From: Mycoplasma sp. CAG:877 | GTDB lineage: Bacteria > Bacillota_I > Bacilli_A > RF39 > UBA660 | Assembly (NCBI GenBank): GCA_000433455.1 | Contig: HF992493.1 | Location: 81,247 to 111,300 of the forward strand | DNA: 30,054 nucleotides | Direction: 5' to 3' | Shown: one piece after another, positions 1 through 7,574 of the stretch | Layout: the number at the start of each line of letters is the position of its first letter | Numbering within the stretch: position 1 is the first letter of the stretch | Notes under the pieces: model-generated | What the model was told of the DNA's origin: nothing | What the model saw: only the letters and a program-made list of their open reading frames with translations | Databases searched by the model: none | Translations under genes and position numbers: made by a program

Positions 1-72
1 AAGAGAATGAGTGCTAGTAGTTATATAAATGGTTTACATGATAAGAGTTTAGTTGGTAAGGTGTTAGGTTAG
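1..72 (+). CDS. fmt: Methionyl-tRNA formyltransferase, C-terminal end (partial)
   Basis: The first frame is open from the left edge to TAG at 70-72 and gives 23 residues beginning KRMSASSYINGLH and ending KVLG. This matches the very C-terminus of Fmt, where a GKK-x-MSA-x-(D/x)-hL-NG type motif precedes a short basic tail. Fmt formylates the initiator methionyl-tRNA using 10-formyl-tetrahydrofolate. The place fits: in Bacillus-type genomes fmt lies just upstream of rsmB-rlmN-stp-prkC. Only the tail is visible, so the call rests on this short motif plus synteny. The next start codon follows the stop directly. Confidence 0.6.
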   Translation, partial: KRMSASSYINGLHDKSLVGKVLG

Positions 73-798
73 ATGAAAAAGATAAAAGAAGGTATAAAAA
101 AGTTTATTAGTACAATTAAAGAACTAAGAAAGACTGAGAAGGGTAAAGCAATACTTTTCTTTGGTTTTTACTTCTTTTTCTTTTTATTTATAGCAATAGT
201 AGCAAGAATTAATCCTAGATATAGTAATCCTGTTGATGTAAATAATAATAAATTTAATAATAATTTATCTTTTAGTTTGATAGAACAAGCTAATTATAAT
301 TTTAATTATAGTGTTAATGTAGATGGAGTTATTTATAATTATATAGGTAATAAGAATAATTCTGATGAGTTGTTTACAGTAAATAGTGTAAACTATTATA
401 AAAATGGAGATAATTATTATACTAATGCTAGTGGTATTTGGTTAAAGACTGAGAATCCTTATGTATTTGAAGATTTTTTAAAGATAGATAGAATTAATGA
501 TATATTTGGGGATGCTACATTTGTATCAAAAACTGAGTATGAGACGGGTGAAGTTACTTATTCATATAAAATACTTAGTGCTAGTATAGTTAATAAGTTA
601 GAGGGTATCAATATAGATATAGAAGAAGTACCTAATGAGATTATATTTAGTACTAATAGTAGTGGAGATGTTAATAAAATACAAATAGTATTAAATAGTT
701 ATGGTAAATATAAGAAGGTATGTAATAATACATTTACTATTACATTAAATTATAGTGACTTTGGTAAAGTTAGTGAGATTGTTAATCCAATAGATTAG
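73..798 (+). CDS. Unknown single-pass membrane protein between fmt and rlmN
   Basis: 241 residues. A basic N-terminus (residues 1-27) is followed by one very hydrophobic, Phe-rich segment (about 28-46), and the rest, rich in Asn, Tyr and Ser, is predicted to lie outside the cell. There is no lipobox and no obvious cleavage site, so it is probably an anchored protein with an external beta-rich domain. The start codon abuts the fmt stop codon, so it is probably cotranscribed with fmt; the ribosome binding site is weak (AAGGTG around 58-63). In Bacillus this slot holds rsmB. I see no rRNA methyltransferase motif here, so this is not a degraded rsmB. I do not recognise the family. Confidence 0.75.
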   Translation: MKKIKEGIKKFISTIKELRKTEKGKAILFFGFYFFFFLFIAIVARINPRYSNPVDVNNNKFNNNLSFSLIEQANYNFNYSVNVDGVIYNYIGNKNNSDELFTVNSVNYYKNGDNYYTNASGIWLKTENPYVFEDFLKIDRINDIFGDATFVSKTEYETGEVTYSYKILSASIVNKLEGINIDIEEVPNEIIFSTNSSGDVNKIQIVLNSYGKYKKVCNNTFTITLNYSDFGKVSEIVNPID

Positions 799-816
799 CA
801 ATTTTTTTATATAGTG

Positions 817-825
817 TGATATAAT
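817..825 (+). promoter_or_regulatory. Extended -10 promoter for the rlmN operon
   Basis: TGa-TATAAT (TG at 817-818, hexamer at 820-825) lies 28 bases before the rlmN start. There is no convincing -35 at 16-18 bases upstream, which is compatible with an extended -10 promoter. It would start the rlmN-stp-prkC-rsgA-rpe run. Confidence 0.5.
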
Positions 826-852
826 AGTTTTTAGATTGATGGGTGATTTAGA

Positions 853-1875
853 ATGAATAATATATATGGATTAACACTTGAGGATTTAGAGAATTACTTT
901 ATAGAGATAGGTTCTAAGAAGTTTCATGCTGATCAGTTGTTTTCTTGGTTATATGAGAAGAGAATTAAAAGTTATGATGAAGTTACTAATATTAAAAAAG
1001 AATTATTAGAGAGAGTTTCTAGTGATTATAGTATAGATAGGTTAAAGATAGTTAGTGTTGAAAAAGATAAGGATGTTTGTAAGTACTTATTTGAACTTTT
1101 TGATGGAGAGCATATAGAAGCTGTTTTAATGAGACATGATTATGGTAATAGTGTATGTGTTTCATCAGAAGTTGGTTGCAACATGGGATGTAAGTTTTGT
1201 GAGTCTGGTAGAAGAAAAAAGGTTCGTAATCTAGAAGCATATGAAATGGTATTACAAATACTTATGATAGAAGAAGAGCTTGGAGAGAGAATTAGTCATG
1301 TTGTTGTGATGGGGATTGGAGAACCATTTGATAACTATGATAACTTGGTTAAATTCCTAAAGATAATTAATCACCCTAAAGGAATAGCAATTGGTGCTAG
1401 ACATATAACAGTATCTACTTGTGGAATAGTACCTAAAATAGAAGCGTTTAGTAAATTAGATTTACAATTTAATTTAGCAATTAGTTTACATGCTCCTAAT
1501 AATGAGATTAGAGATAAGATAATGCCAATTAATAAAGCTTATCCTTTAGATGTATTGATACCAGCTTTAAAGAAGTATTATAATAAGACTAATAGGAGAA
1601 TAACATTTGAATATGTATTGTTAGAAGGAATTAACGATAGTGTAGAGTGTGCGATAGAGTTAAGTAACTTAGTTAAGGGGATGAATTGTTACATTAATTT
1701 AATTCCTTATAATGAGACTAATAATTTAGATTTTAAGAGAAGTAGTACTATTCAAATTATGAAATTCTATGATATACTTAAGAAAAATAATATAAGTGTA
1801 ACAATACGAAAAGAATTTGGTGGTAATATTAGTGCTGCTTGTGGACAACTTAGAAGTAAGAAGGAGGAAGTATGA
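853..1875 (+). CDS. rlmN: 23S rRNA (adenine-2503-C2) methyltransferase RlmN (radical SAM)
   Basis: RlmN methylates C2 of A2503 in 23S rRNA and A37 of some tRNAs through a methyl-cysteine intermediate. The 340 residues are a normal length. The radical SAM CxxxCxxC motif is at Cys109, Cys113 and Cys116 (GCNMGCKFCESG). The second catalytic cysteine is Cys330 in the terminal AACGQLR motif, and the GIGEP and SLHAPN motifs are present. STCGIVP rather than STIGIIP, together with the housekeeping position, argues for RlmN over the resistance enzyme Cfr. The ribosome binding site is modest (GGGTGAT at 841-847). Its TGA overlaps the next start codon (ATGA at 1872-1875), so translation is coupled to the phosphatase. 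Confidence 0.92.
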   Translation: MNNIYGLTLEDLENYFIEIGSKKFHADQLFSWLYEKRIKSYDEVTNIKKELLERVSSDYSIDRLKIVSVEKDKDVCKYLFELFDGEHIEAVLMRHDYGNSVCVSSEVGCNMGCKFCESGRRKKVRNLEAYEMVLQILMIEEELGERISHVVVMGIGEPFDNYDNLVKFLKIINHPKGIAIGARHITVSTCGIVPKIEAFSKLDLQFNLAISLHAPNNEIRDKIMPINKAYPLDVLIPALKKYYNKTNRRITFEYVLLEGINDSVECAIELSNLVKGMNCYINLIPYNETNNLDFKRSSTIQIMKFYDILKKNNISVTIRKEFGGNISAACGQLRSKKEEV

Positions 1876-2621
1876 GATCATTTTATTTAACTGATGCTGG
1901 TAAAGTTAGAGATCATAATGAAGATAGTGTAATTATAGTTAAAAATAGTGATAATGAATACTTGATGGCTATTGCGGATGGAATGGGAGGACACTCTGCA
2001 GGAGAAGTTGCTAGTTCTATAGCGATAGGTTATTTAGGAAAACATTTTAAAGAAACATTTTTCCATTTAAATAAAATTAGTGCAATAAACTGGATAAGAG
2101 ATTCAGTAGATACAATTAATACTTTAATCTTTCAACATGAAAAGACTCATCCAGAGAGTAAGGGTATGGGTACTACATTAGTACTTGCTGTATATACCAA
2201 AGATTATTTATTATTTGGTAATGTAGGAGATTCTTCTGGATTTGTACTAAAAGATAATGAGTTGAGAAAAGTTACTTATGATCATACATTAGTTAATTTA
2301 TTAGTTAGTGCTGGTGAACTTACTAAAGAGGAAGCTAGTATTCATCCAAAGAAAAATGTATTAATGAAAGCACTAGGAGCTGCGCTTAATGTAGATGTTG
2401 ATATATTTGAATGTGATATGGATATGAATATTAGAGAAGTTCTATTATGTAGTGATGGACTTACTAATATGTTAGATAGAGAACAAATAGAAAAAGTGCT
2501 ACTAGGTGAAGGTAGTGTAGAGGAAAAGGTAGAGAGATTGATTAGAAAAGCGAATAATCGTGGGGGAACAGATAATATTTCGGTTGCTTATTTGACTTTA
2601 GAAAAAGAAGGTGACAAATAG
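1872..2621 (+). CDS. stp: PP2C-family Ser/Thr protein phosphatase (Stp/PrpC)
   Basis: Metal-dependent phosphatase that reverses phosphorylation by the PASTA kinase encoded next. The 249 residues carry the PP2C motifs in order: RDHNED (13-18), ADGMGGHSAG (35-44), GNVGDSSGF (116-124), CSDGLTNML (193-201) and GGTDNIS (231-237). The metal-binding Asp residues are visible at 18, 36, 195 and 234. GDSSGF replaces the more usual GDSRAY or GDSRIY, a mild variant. A strong Shine-Dalgarno (AAGGAGG, 1859-1866 region) lies inside the end of rlmN. The stop codon shares one base with the kinase GTG start. The protein is cytosolic, with no membrane segment. Confidence 0.94.
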   Translation: MRSFYLTDAGKVRDHNEDSVIIVKNSDNEYLMAIADGMGGHSAGEVASSIAIGYLGKHFKETFFHLNKISAINWIRDSVDTINTLIFQHEKTHPESKGMGTTLVLAVYTKDYLLFGNVGDSSGFVLKDNELRKVTYDHTLVNLLVSAGELTKEEASIHPKKNVLMKALGAALNVDVDIFECDMDMNIREVLLCSDGLTNMLDREQIEKVLLGEGSVEEKVERLIRKANNRGGTDNISVAYLTLEKEGDK

Positions 2622-4417
2622 TGATTACGAAAGGGCAAAAGATAAATGATCGTTATGAAATAATAAGATCAATTGGTGAAGGTGGAATGGCCAATGTTTA
2701 TTTAGGCTATGATACGATACTAGATAGAAATGTTGCGATTAAAGTTTTAAGGGGAGATTTATCTAACGATGAGAAGTTTGTTAGAAGATTTCAAAGAGAA
2801 GCATTGTCTGCCTCTTCTTTGGCACATCCTAATATAGTAGAGATGTATGATGTTGGAGAAGATAATGGACTTTATTATATAGTAATGGAATATATTGAGG
2901 GTAAGACTTTAAAACAATTGTTGAAGAAGAGAGGAACACTTACTTTATCTGAGGCAATTGATATTATGTTACAACTTACTGATGGTATGGCTCATGCTCA
3001 TGATTCATACATTATTCATAGAGATTTAAAACCTCAAAATATTATGATTAAAGATGATGGACAAATTAAGATTACAGATTTTGGTATAGCAATGGCACTT
3101 AATTCAACACAGCTTACACAAACTAATTCGGTTATGGGTAGTGTTCATTATTTGCCACCTGAACAAGCATCTGGTAAGGGTTGTACAATTAAAAGTGATA
3201 TATATTCGATGGGTATTATCTTTTATGAATTGTTAAGTGGTAGTTTACCGTTTAGGGGCGATAATGCCGTAGAGATAGCTCTTAAACATATGAGAGATCC
3301 ATTACCAAGTTTAAGAGAAGAAAACCCAGCAATACCACAAAGTATTGAGAATATAATACGTAAAGCAACAGCTAAGAATCCAAAGAATAGATATGATGAT
3401 GCTAGAAGTATGCATGAAGATTTACTTACAGCTTTGGATGATGATAGAATGGATGAACCGGTTTATCAATATAAATATCCAGAACATGAAACTGAGAATA
3501 CTAAGAGAATAAAAAAACAAGAGGTTTCAAAAAAAGATGAAGAGGATAATAATGATGGAGAAGAAGATACAGAAAGAGTTGCTACTAAAGTAGAAGATAG
3601 TGAAGACTTTGTAGAAAAGAAAAGTAATATAATCATTATTATATTATCAGTAGTATTTGGATTACTTTTACTTGTTTTAGTAGTTATATTCTTTATTGTA
3701 CCTGCTTTTTCTCATGAGAAACCTGTTACTGTTCCTACATGTGAGGGAGAAAAGATTAGTGTTTGTGAGAAGAAATTACAAGCATTGGGACTTGAGGTAG
3801 ATACTAAGATTAAGACAGAGGCTTCTTCAACAATAGATAAAAATAGAGTTACTAGAACAGATCCTGAAGAAGGTAGAAGTGTTAAACCAGGTACTGTTGT
3901 GACAATATATAAGTCATTAGGAGAAGAAGTATATGAGATAGAAGATTATACTGGTAAGAATTATATCGAGATTCAGACAATACTAGAGACTAAATATGGA
4001 TTAAAAGTTACAGTTGAGAAAAAAGAACCAACTGATAATGATAAAGAGTATGATGAACAAGAAATTATAGGTCAATCTTTAGCGGCAGGATCAGAGGTTA
4101 AAAAGGGAGATTCAATAACATTATATATTCCAGATATTATTGATAAGTTCCCAGATATGAATGCTGAAGGATGGTCAGTTGATGATGTAGAAGCGTTCTG
4201 TACAAAGTATGATTTAATACTAGAAAAGAAATATGAGGAGACAACTGCTTATGCTCCAGATAAGGTAATTCAACAATCTAGGGCGGCTGGTAGTCCAATA
4301 TATAAACAAACAAAAATAACTGTTATTTTTGCGAAGGAACCAGTAGGAGATATTGATAAGAGTGATAGTAAAGACGATACAAAAACTGATAGTAAAACAG
4401 ATAATAAAACAAATTAA
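2621..4417 (+). CDS. prkC: PASTA-domain Ser/Thr protein kinase (PrkC/Stk1)
   Basis: Membrane kinase sensing cell-wall muropeptides or lipid II through its external PASTA domains. The 598 residues start at GTG (2621), which overlaps the stp stop; GAAGGTG upstream supplies the ribosome binding site. The kinase domain spans about 11-272: glycine loop GEGGMANVY (19-27), Lys41, HRDLKPQN (133-140), DFG (153-155) and PPEQASG in place of APE. An acidic and basic linker runs to about 333, followed by a transmembrane segment at 335-361. Three PASTA repeats fill about 367-575, and the tail is rich in Asp, Lys and Thr. The first PASTA domain has two cysteines (374 and 382). The paired phosphatase upstream is the standard arrangement. 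Confidence 0.95.
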   Translation: MITKGQKINDRYEIIRSIGEGGMANVYLGYDTILDRNVAIKVLRGDLSNDEKFVRRFQREALSASSLAHPNIVEMYDVGEDNGLYYIVMEYIEGKTLKQLLKKRGTLTLSEAIDIMLQLTDGMAHAHDSYIIHRDLKPQNIMIKDDGQIKITDFGIAMALNSTQLTQTNSVMGSVHYLPPEQASGKGCTIKSDIYSMGIIFYELLSGSLPFRGDNAVEIALKHMRDPLPSLREENPAIPQSIENIIRKATAKNPKNRYDDARSMHEDLLTALDDDRMDEPVYQYKYPEHETENTKRIKKQEVSKKDEEDNNDGEEDTERVATKVEDSEDFVEKKSNIIIIILSVVFGLLLLVLVVIFFIVPAFSHEKPVTVPTCEGEKISVCEKKLQALGLEVDTKIKTEASSTIDKNRVTRTDPEEGRSVKPGTVVTIYKSLGEEVYEIEDYTGKNYIEIQTILETKYGLKVTVEKKEPTDNDKEYDEQEIIGQSLAAGSEVKKGDSITLYIPDIIDKFPDMNAEGWSVDDVEAFCTKYDLILEKKYEETTAYAPDKVIQQSRAAGSPIYKQTKITVIFAKEPVGDIDKSDSKDDTKTDSKTDNKTN

Positions 4418-4429
4418 TATGGGGGATAT

Positions 4430-5260
4430 ATGCAAGGACAAATAATAAAAATAGTTAGTGATTTACATTATGTTAGTTGTGAAGATAAAGTTTATCCTTG
4501 TAAATGTAGAGGAATATTTAGAAAAGAACATATTACACCTGTAGTTGGTGATTATGTTCTTTTCAGTAGAGATAAAAACTTAATAGAGAAGATATTACCT
4601 AGAAAGAATGAGTTTGAAAGACCAAAAGTTAGTAATATTGATCAAGCCTTTATAATTACAAGTTTAGTAAATCCAGACTTTTCATTAAATTTATTAGATA
4701 AGTTATTAGTACTTATGGAATTACATAATGTAGAAGCAATTATTTGTATAACTAAAGAAGATTTAGTAAGTGAAGATAAATTAAAAGATATATATGAAGT
4801 ATTAGAGTATTATAAAAAGATTGGATATAAAGTTATATCTAATAAGGATGTTTCTAAGATAAAGGAATTAATTAAAGATAAGACTAGTGTGTTTACTGGA
4901 CAGACCGGTGCTGGAAAAAGTACTTTATTAAATAAAATTAATCCTGATTGGAATTTAGAAACAGGAGAAGTGTCTGTTGCTTTAGGTAGAGGTAGACATA
5001 CGACTAGAGTAGTAGAGTTATTTGAAATATATGATGGTAAAGTTATGGATACTCCGGGATTTTCTGCTTTAGATTTTAATAAATATAGTAAAGAAGAAAT
5101 TAGAGATGCTTTTAGAGAATTTAGAGATTTTCCTTGTCCATTTAAAGACTGTATGCATACAAAAGAAAAAGAATGTATAGTAAAGGAGAATGTTTTAGCG
5201 AATAATATATTAGATAGTAGATATGCTAACTATTTAAATTTTATTGGGGAGGATAAGTAA
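4430..5260 (+). CDS. rsgA: Ribosome small-subunit maturation GTPase RsgA
   Basis: Circularly permuted GTPase that checks late maturation of the 30S subunit. 276 residues. An N-terminal OB-fold region (about 1-60) is followed by the GTPase motifs in permuted order: G4 TKED (108-111), P-loop GQTGAGKST (157-165), then DTPGFS (207-212). The C-terminal zinc site is Cys236, Cys241, His243 and Cys249. The ribosome binding site GGGGGA lies just before the ATG. The gene sits in the stp-prkC-rsgA-rpe order known from Bacillus (yloQ). Confidence 0.94.
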   Translation: MQGQIIKIVSDLHYVSCEDKVYPCKCRGIFRKEHITPVVGDYVLFSRDKNLIEKILPRKNEFERPKVSNIDQAFIITSLVNPDFSLNLLDKLLVLMELHNVEAIICITKEDLVSEDKLKDIYEVLEYYKKIGYKVISNKDVSKIKELIKDKTSVFTGQTGAGKSTLLNKINPDWNLETGEVSVALGRGRHTTRVVELFEIYDGKVMDTPGFSALDFNKYSKEEIRDAFREFRDFPCPFKDCMHTKEKECIVKENVLANNILDSRYANYLNFIGEDK

Positions 5261-5887
5261 ATGAAAGTAAGTGCTTCATTTTTAAGTTGTAAAGATTTAG
5301 TAAAAGATTTGGTAAAATTAAATGAGACAGATGTAGATTATATACATGTAGATATAATGGATGGTAAGTTTGTTAAGAATAAGACTATGCCATTTAGTGA
5401 GATGAAGAATATTTATAAATATACTTCTAAAAGATTAGATGTTCATTTAATGGTAGAAGATCCAAGTAAGTATATTCCTTTATATGCAGAGCTTAATACA
5501 GAATATATAACTTTTCATGTCGAAGTAGATCAAGATATAGAAGAGAGTTTAAAGTTAATACATAGTTATTCTATTAAGGCTGGTTTAGCAATAAAGCCTA
5601 ATACAAAAGTGAGTGAATTAGTTCCTTATTTACCATATATAGATTTAGTTTTAATTATGAGTGTTGAACCTGGTAAGGGAGGACAATCATTTATACAAGA
5701 GTCAAGTAAGAAAGTAGAAGAAGTTAGAGCGTTACTTGATGCGTATAACTCTAAAGCTGTTATTAATATAGATGGTGGAGTTAATGATAAGACTCGTGAA
5801 CTATGTAATGGTGTTGATATTGTTACATCTGGTAGTTATATTGTATGTAGTGATGATTTTCAAGAAAAAGTTACTAGTTTAAGATAG
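5261..5887 (+). CDS. rpe: Ribulose-phosphate 3-epimerase
   Basis: Interconverts ribulose 5-phosphate and xylulose 5-phosphate in the pentose phosphate pathway. 208 residues, slightly shorter than the usual 215-225. The TIM-barrel motifs are present: HVDIMDG (29-35, with metal ligand and acid/base residues), DVHLMVEDP (60-68), MSVEPGKGGQSF (133-144) and INIDGGV (168-174, second catalytic Asp at 171). The start directly abuts the rsgA stop and has a strong Shine-Dalgarno (GGGGAGG at about 5246-5252). The thiamine pyrophosphokinase gene that often follows is absent. Confidence 0.94.
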   Translation: MKVSASFLSCKDLVKDLVKLNETDVDYIHVDIMDGKFVKNKTMPFSEMKNIYKYTSKRLDVHLMVEDPSKYIPLYAELNTEYITFHVEVDQDIEESLKLIHSYSIKAGLAIKPNTKVSELVPYLPYIDLVLIMSVEPGKGGQSFIQESSKKVEEVRALLDAYNSKAVINIDGGVNDKTRELCNGVDIVTSGSYIVCSDDFQEKVTSLR

Positions 5888-5894
5888 GCTTATA

Positions 5895-5903
5895 TGATAT
5901 AAT
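5895..5903 (+). promoter_or_regulatory. Extended -10 promoter upstream of the 265-residue membrane protein
   Basis: TGa-TATAAT (hexamer at 5898-5903) lies in the 40-base gap after rpe, 25 bases before the next start. The -35 position (TAGTTT, 5875-5880) is poor. It has the same TGATATAAT core as the sites at 817 and 14148. Confidence 0.4.
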
Positions 5904-5927
5904 TATAGAAGAATAGGAGGGAAGTAT

Positions 5928-6725
5928 ATGGATAGTAATTTAAATCCTAATAATAATTTAGAACAAGATAATAATACGTCTAATGTTACTCCTAATGTAG
6001 ATGGTTCTAACAATAATGAAAATGTAAGTAGTACTGAGACAATAAATGATAAAATTCTTTTTGGTAATAAAGAAGAAAAAAATACCCCTGTTATTATGTC
6101 TAAAAAGATGTCTGAAGAATTAGAGGCTAAGAAAAGACAGGAGAGAGCTGAGAGAGAACAATATGTACCTGTTCCTGTTAGTAAGGCAAAGTATGTTACA
6201 ATGATTGTATTTTTTATATTTATGTTTGCTTTAGTATATTTTTTACCTGATATTAGTTCTTTTGTATCTTTAAAGAAAGCAGAAAATGATCAGAAGAATA
6301 CACCAACTATCACAACTGGTTTATTAACTTGTAAGTTAAGTAGAACGACTGATATATTTAATATTGAGTATACTGGACAATTTAGTTTTGAAGATAGTAA
6401 ATTAAATAAGTTGACTTATATTACTAGTACTATGGGAGATTCTGTTATTGATGCTGAATCTTTAGACTTAGTAATTACTAAGTGTGATAAGTTACAAGAT
6501 CAGGTTTCTGGACTAGGTGGAGTTCATGTCACTTGTGATCAGTCTGGTGGTACTATTACAGAGAAACAAGTATTAGATTATAATACTTTGGATGCTGAGG
6601 CTGTTACTGCGGCTTATGTAGAAGCTGGGGGTATCTATCCAGAATTTAAGAAAGATCAAGATATTGATCAAATAGAGAGAAATATGCATGCGTCTGGGTA
6701 TACTTGTGAGAGAACTGCTGGATAA
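5928..6725 (+). CDS. Unknown single-pass membrane protein with Cys-containing external domain
   Basis: 265 residues. The N-terminal region (1-40) is rich in Asn and low in complexity, then a charged segment (about 58-77, Lys/Glu/Arg) leads to one transmembrane helix at about 89-108. The remaining 155 residues, predicted external, carry four cysteines (in TCKLS, TKCDK, VTCDQ and YTCERT contexts) that could form two disulfides. The order (cytosolic disordered tail, helix, external domain) suggests a wall or division-associated protein, but I do not recognise a family. The ribosome binding site is AGGAGGGA at about 5915-5922. Confidence 0.75.
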   Translation: MDSNLNPNNNLEQDNNTSNVTPNVDGSNNNENVSSTETINDKILFGNKEEKNTPVIMSKKMSEELEAKKRQERAEREQYVPVPVSKAKYVTMIVFFIFMFALVYFLPDISSFVSLKKAENDQKNTPTITTGLLTCKLSRTTDIFNIEYTGQFSFEDSKLNKLTYITSTMGDSVIDAESLDLVITKCDKLQDQVSGLGGVHVTCDQSGGTITEKQVLDYNTLDAEAVTAAYVEAGGIYPEFKKDQDIDQIERNMHASGYTCERTAG

Positions 6726-6745
6726 TTGGCAAATTATGTAAAGTA

Positions 6746-6774
6746 TTGTAAACTTCCTGTAAATGTGGTATTGT
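6746..6774 (+). promoter_or_regulatory. Weak candidate promoter for the 3D-domain gene
   Basis: TTGTAA (6746-6751), a 17-base spacer, and TATTGT (6769-6774). Each hexamer matches consensus at four positions. It lies inside the hairpin region described next, so promoter and hairpin functions may conflict. Confidence 0.3.
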
Positions 6775-6796
6775 AATGCCTACAGGGAGTTTTTTT
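6753..6796 (+). terminator. Hairpin plus T-run immediately before the 3D-domain start codon
   Basis: CTTCCTGTA (6753-6761) pairs with TACAGGGAG (6781-6789, one G-T wobble) around a 19-base loop, and seven T follow (6790-6796). This would terminate transcription of the 265-residue protein gene. The 3' arm also contains AGGGAG, the ribosome binding site of the next gene, and the ATG follows the T-run directly. It could therefore be a terminator, an attenuator, or a structure hiding the ribosome binding site. Confidence 0.55.
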
Positions 6797-7429
6797 ATGA
6801 AAAATTATAAATTTATATTATTTTACGTTTTATGTATATTGACAGTTGGTTCTGTTTTTATAAGAAGTGAAAATAATATTATTAATACTAAGTATGTATA
6901 TGCATCTAAAGAAATATTAGATGAGACTCAAGTAGATGTAAATGATAATGATAATTATGCAGATGAAGAAGAGAATAAAACTGAGGTAGTTTTAGATAAT
7001 ACAAGTACTGATAGTGTTGAAGAAACAAATAATGAGATAGATGAGAAAGTAGTTTTAGAGGATAATAGTAATAGTGAAGAGATAGTAGATGTTTACTATG
7101 GTAAATTATCTAGGTATGGGCCTGACTGTTACGGATGTTCTGGCTATTTAGCAAGTGGTAACTATGTAGGTGATGGAACTATTTATTATTATGATAGTTA
7201 TTATGGTAATGTTAGAATACTTGCTGGGGATAAGTCTTATCCATTTGGTACGATAGTTAGAGTAAGTTATGGTAGTGAAGTTTTCTTAGGTATTGTTTTA
7301 GATAGAGGTGGAGCAATTGGTTTTAATAAGACTGCTTTGTTTGATTTACTTTATCCTTCTGAGTATTTAGCTAATATAGATGGTGTTAGTTATAATACTA
7401 AGTTTGAGATATTAAGGATTGGTTTTTGA
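6797..7429 (+). CDS. Secreted 3D/RlpA-like double-psi beta-barrel domain protein
   Basis: 210 residues from ATG 6797, chosen because AGGGAG lies 7 bases upstream; an ATG at 6776 lacks a site. A hydrophobic signal or anchor segment occupies about 5-22. An acidic, Asp/Glu/Asn-rich linker follows (about 40-100). The C-terminal domain (about 103-210) contains YGPDCYGCSGYLASG, an FGTIVRV strand and IVLDRGGAIG. This pattern resembles the 3D and RlpA-like wall-associated domains (YGxxCxGCSG ... DxGGAI) often linked with peptidoglycan cleavage. The two Asp-containing motifs are kept, so it may be enzymatic. The exact substrate is unknown. Confidence 0.7.
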   Translation: MKNYKFILFYVLCILTVGSVFIRSENNIINTKYVYASKEILDETQVDVNDNDNYADEEENKTEVVLDNTSTDSVEETNNEIDEKVVLEDNSNSEEIVDVYYGKLSRYGPDCYGCSGYLASGNYVGDGTIYYYDSYYGNVRILAGDKSYPFGTIVRVSYGSEVFLGIVLDRGGAIGFNKTALFDLLYPSEYLANIDGVSYNTKFEILRIGF

Positions 7430-7446
7430 TGTCGAATGATGTCGAA
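7430..7446 (+). promoter_or_regulatory. Two perfect tandem Spo0A-type boxes (TGTCGAA)
   Basis: TGTCGAA occurs at 7430-7436 and again at 7440-7446, one helical turn apart (10 bases start to start). TGTCGAA is the known consensus of the Spo0A binding box, and tandem boxes at this spacing are typical of its targets. CG dinucleotides are scarce in this DNA, so a chance double match in a short intergenic gap is unlikely. The pair lies about 70 bases upstream of the -35 of the ligase promoter. Whether this organism has Spo0A cannot be seen here. Confidence 0.5.
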
Positions 7447-7515
7447 AAAATTCCTATTGATTTAAAACTAGGTATAGTATACAATTGTTGTAGAGAATAG
7501 TTTTCTTCTTTTTAC

Positions 7516-7544
7516 TTGATAATTTCTACTTTTTGTGGTATAAT
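7516..7544 (+). promoter_or_regulatory. Strong promoter for the AMP-forming ligase
   Basis: TTGATA (7516-7521), a 17-base spacer, then TATAAT (7539-7544) with an extended -10 TG. It is one of the best sigma-A matches in the window, 31 bases before the ATG. Confidence 0.8.
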
Positions 7545-7574
7545 AAGCGGCAATTAGAGGGAGTTGGATATAGT

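Noticed and set aside
1052..1240. Minus-strand reading frame inside rlmN (and similar ones at 4220-4441, 7597-7794, 9036-9404, 12412-12618, 13350-13574, 15010-15216, 16661-16888, 21922-22113, 24737-25066, 25472-25726, 29211-29408)
   Set aside because: All lie opposite well-supported genes, have no good ribosome binding site and give low-complexity proteins.
853..1875. Cfr-type resistance methyltransferase
   Set aside because: STCGIVP, the CESGRRKKVRN wording and the housekeeping position fit RlmN better.
5518..5524. A single TGTCGAA inside rpe as a third Spo0A box
   Set aside because: It is within coding sequence, single, and far from a promoter.
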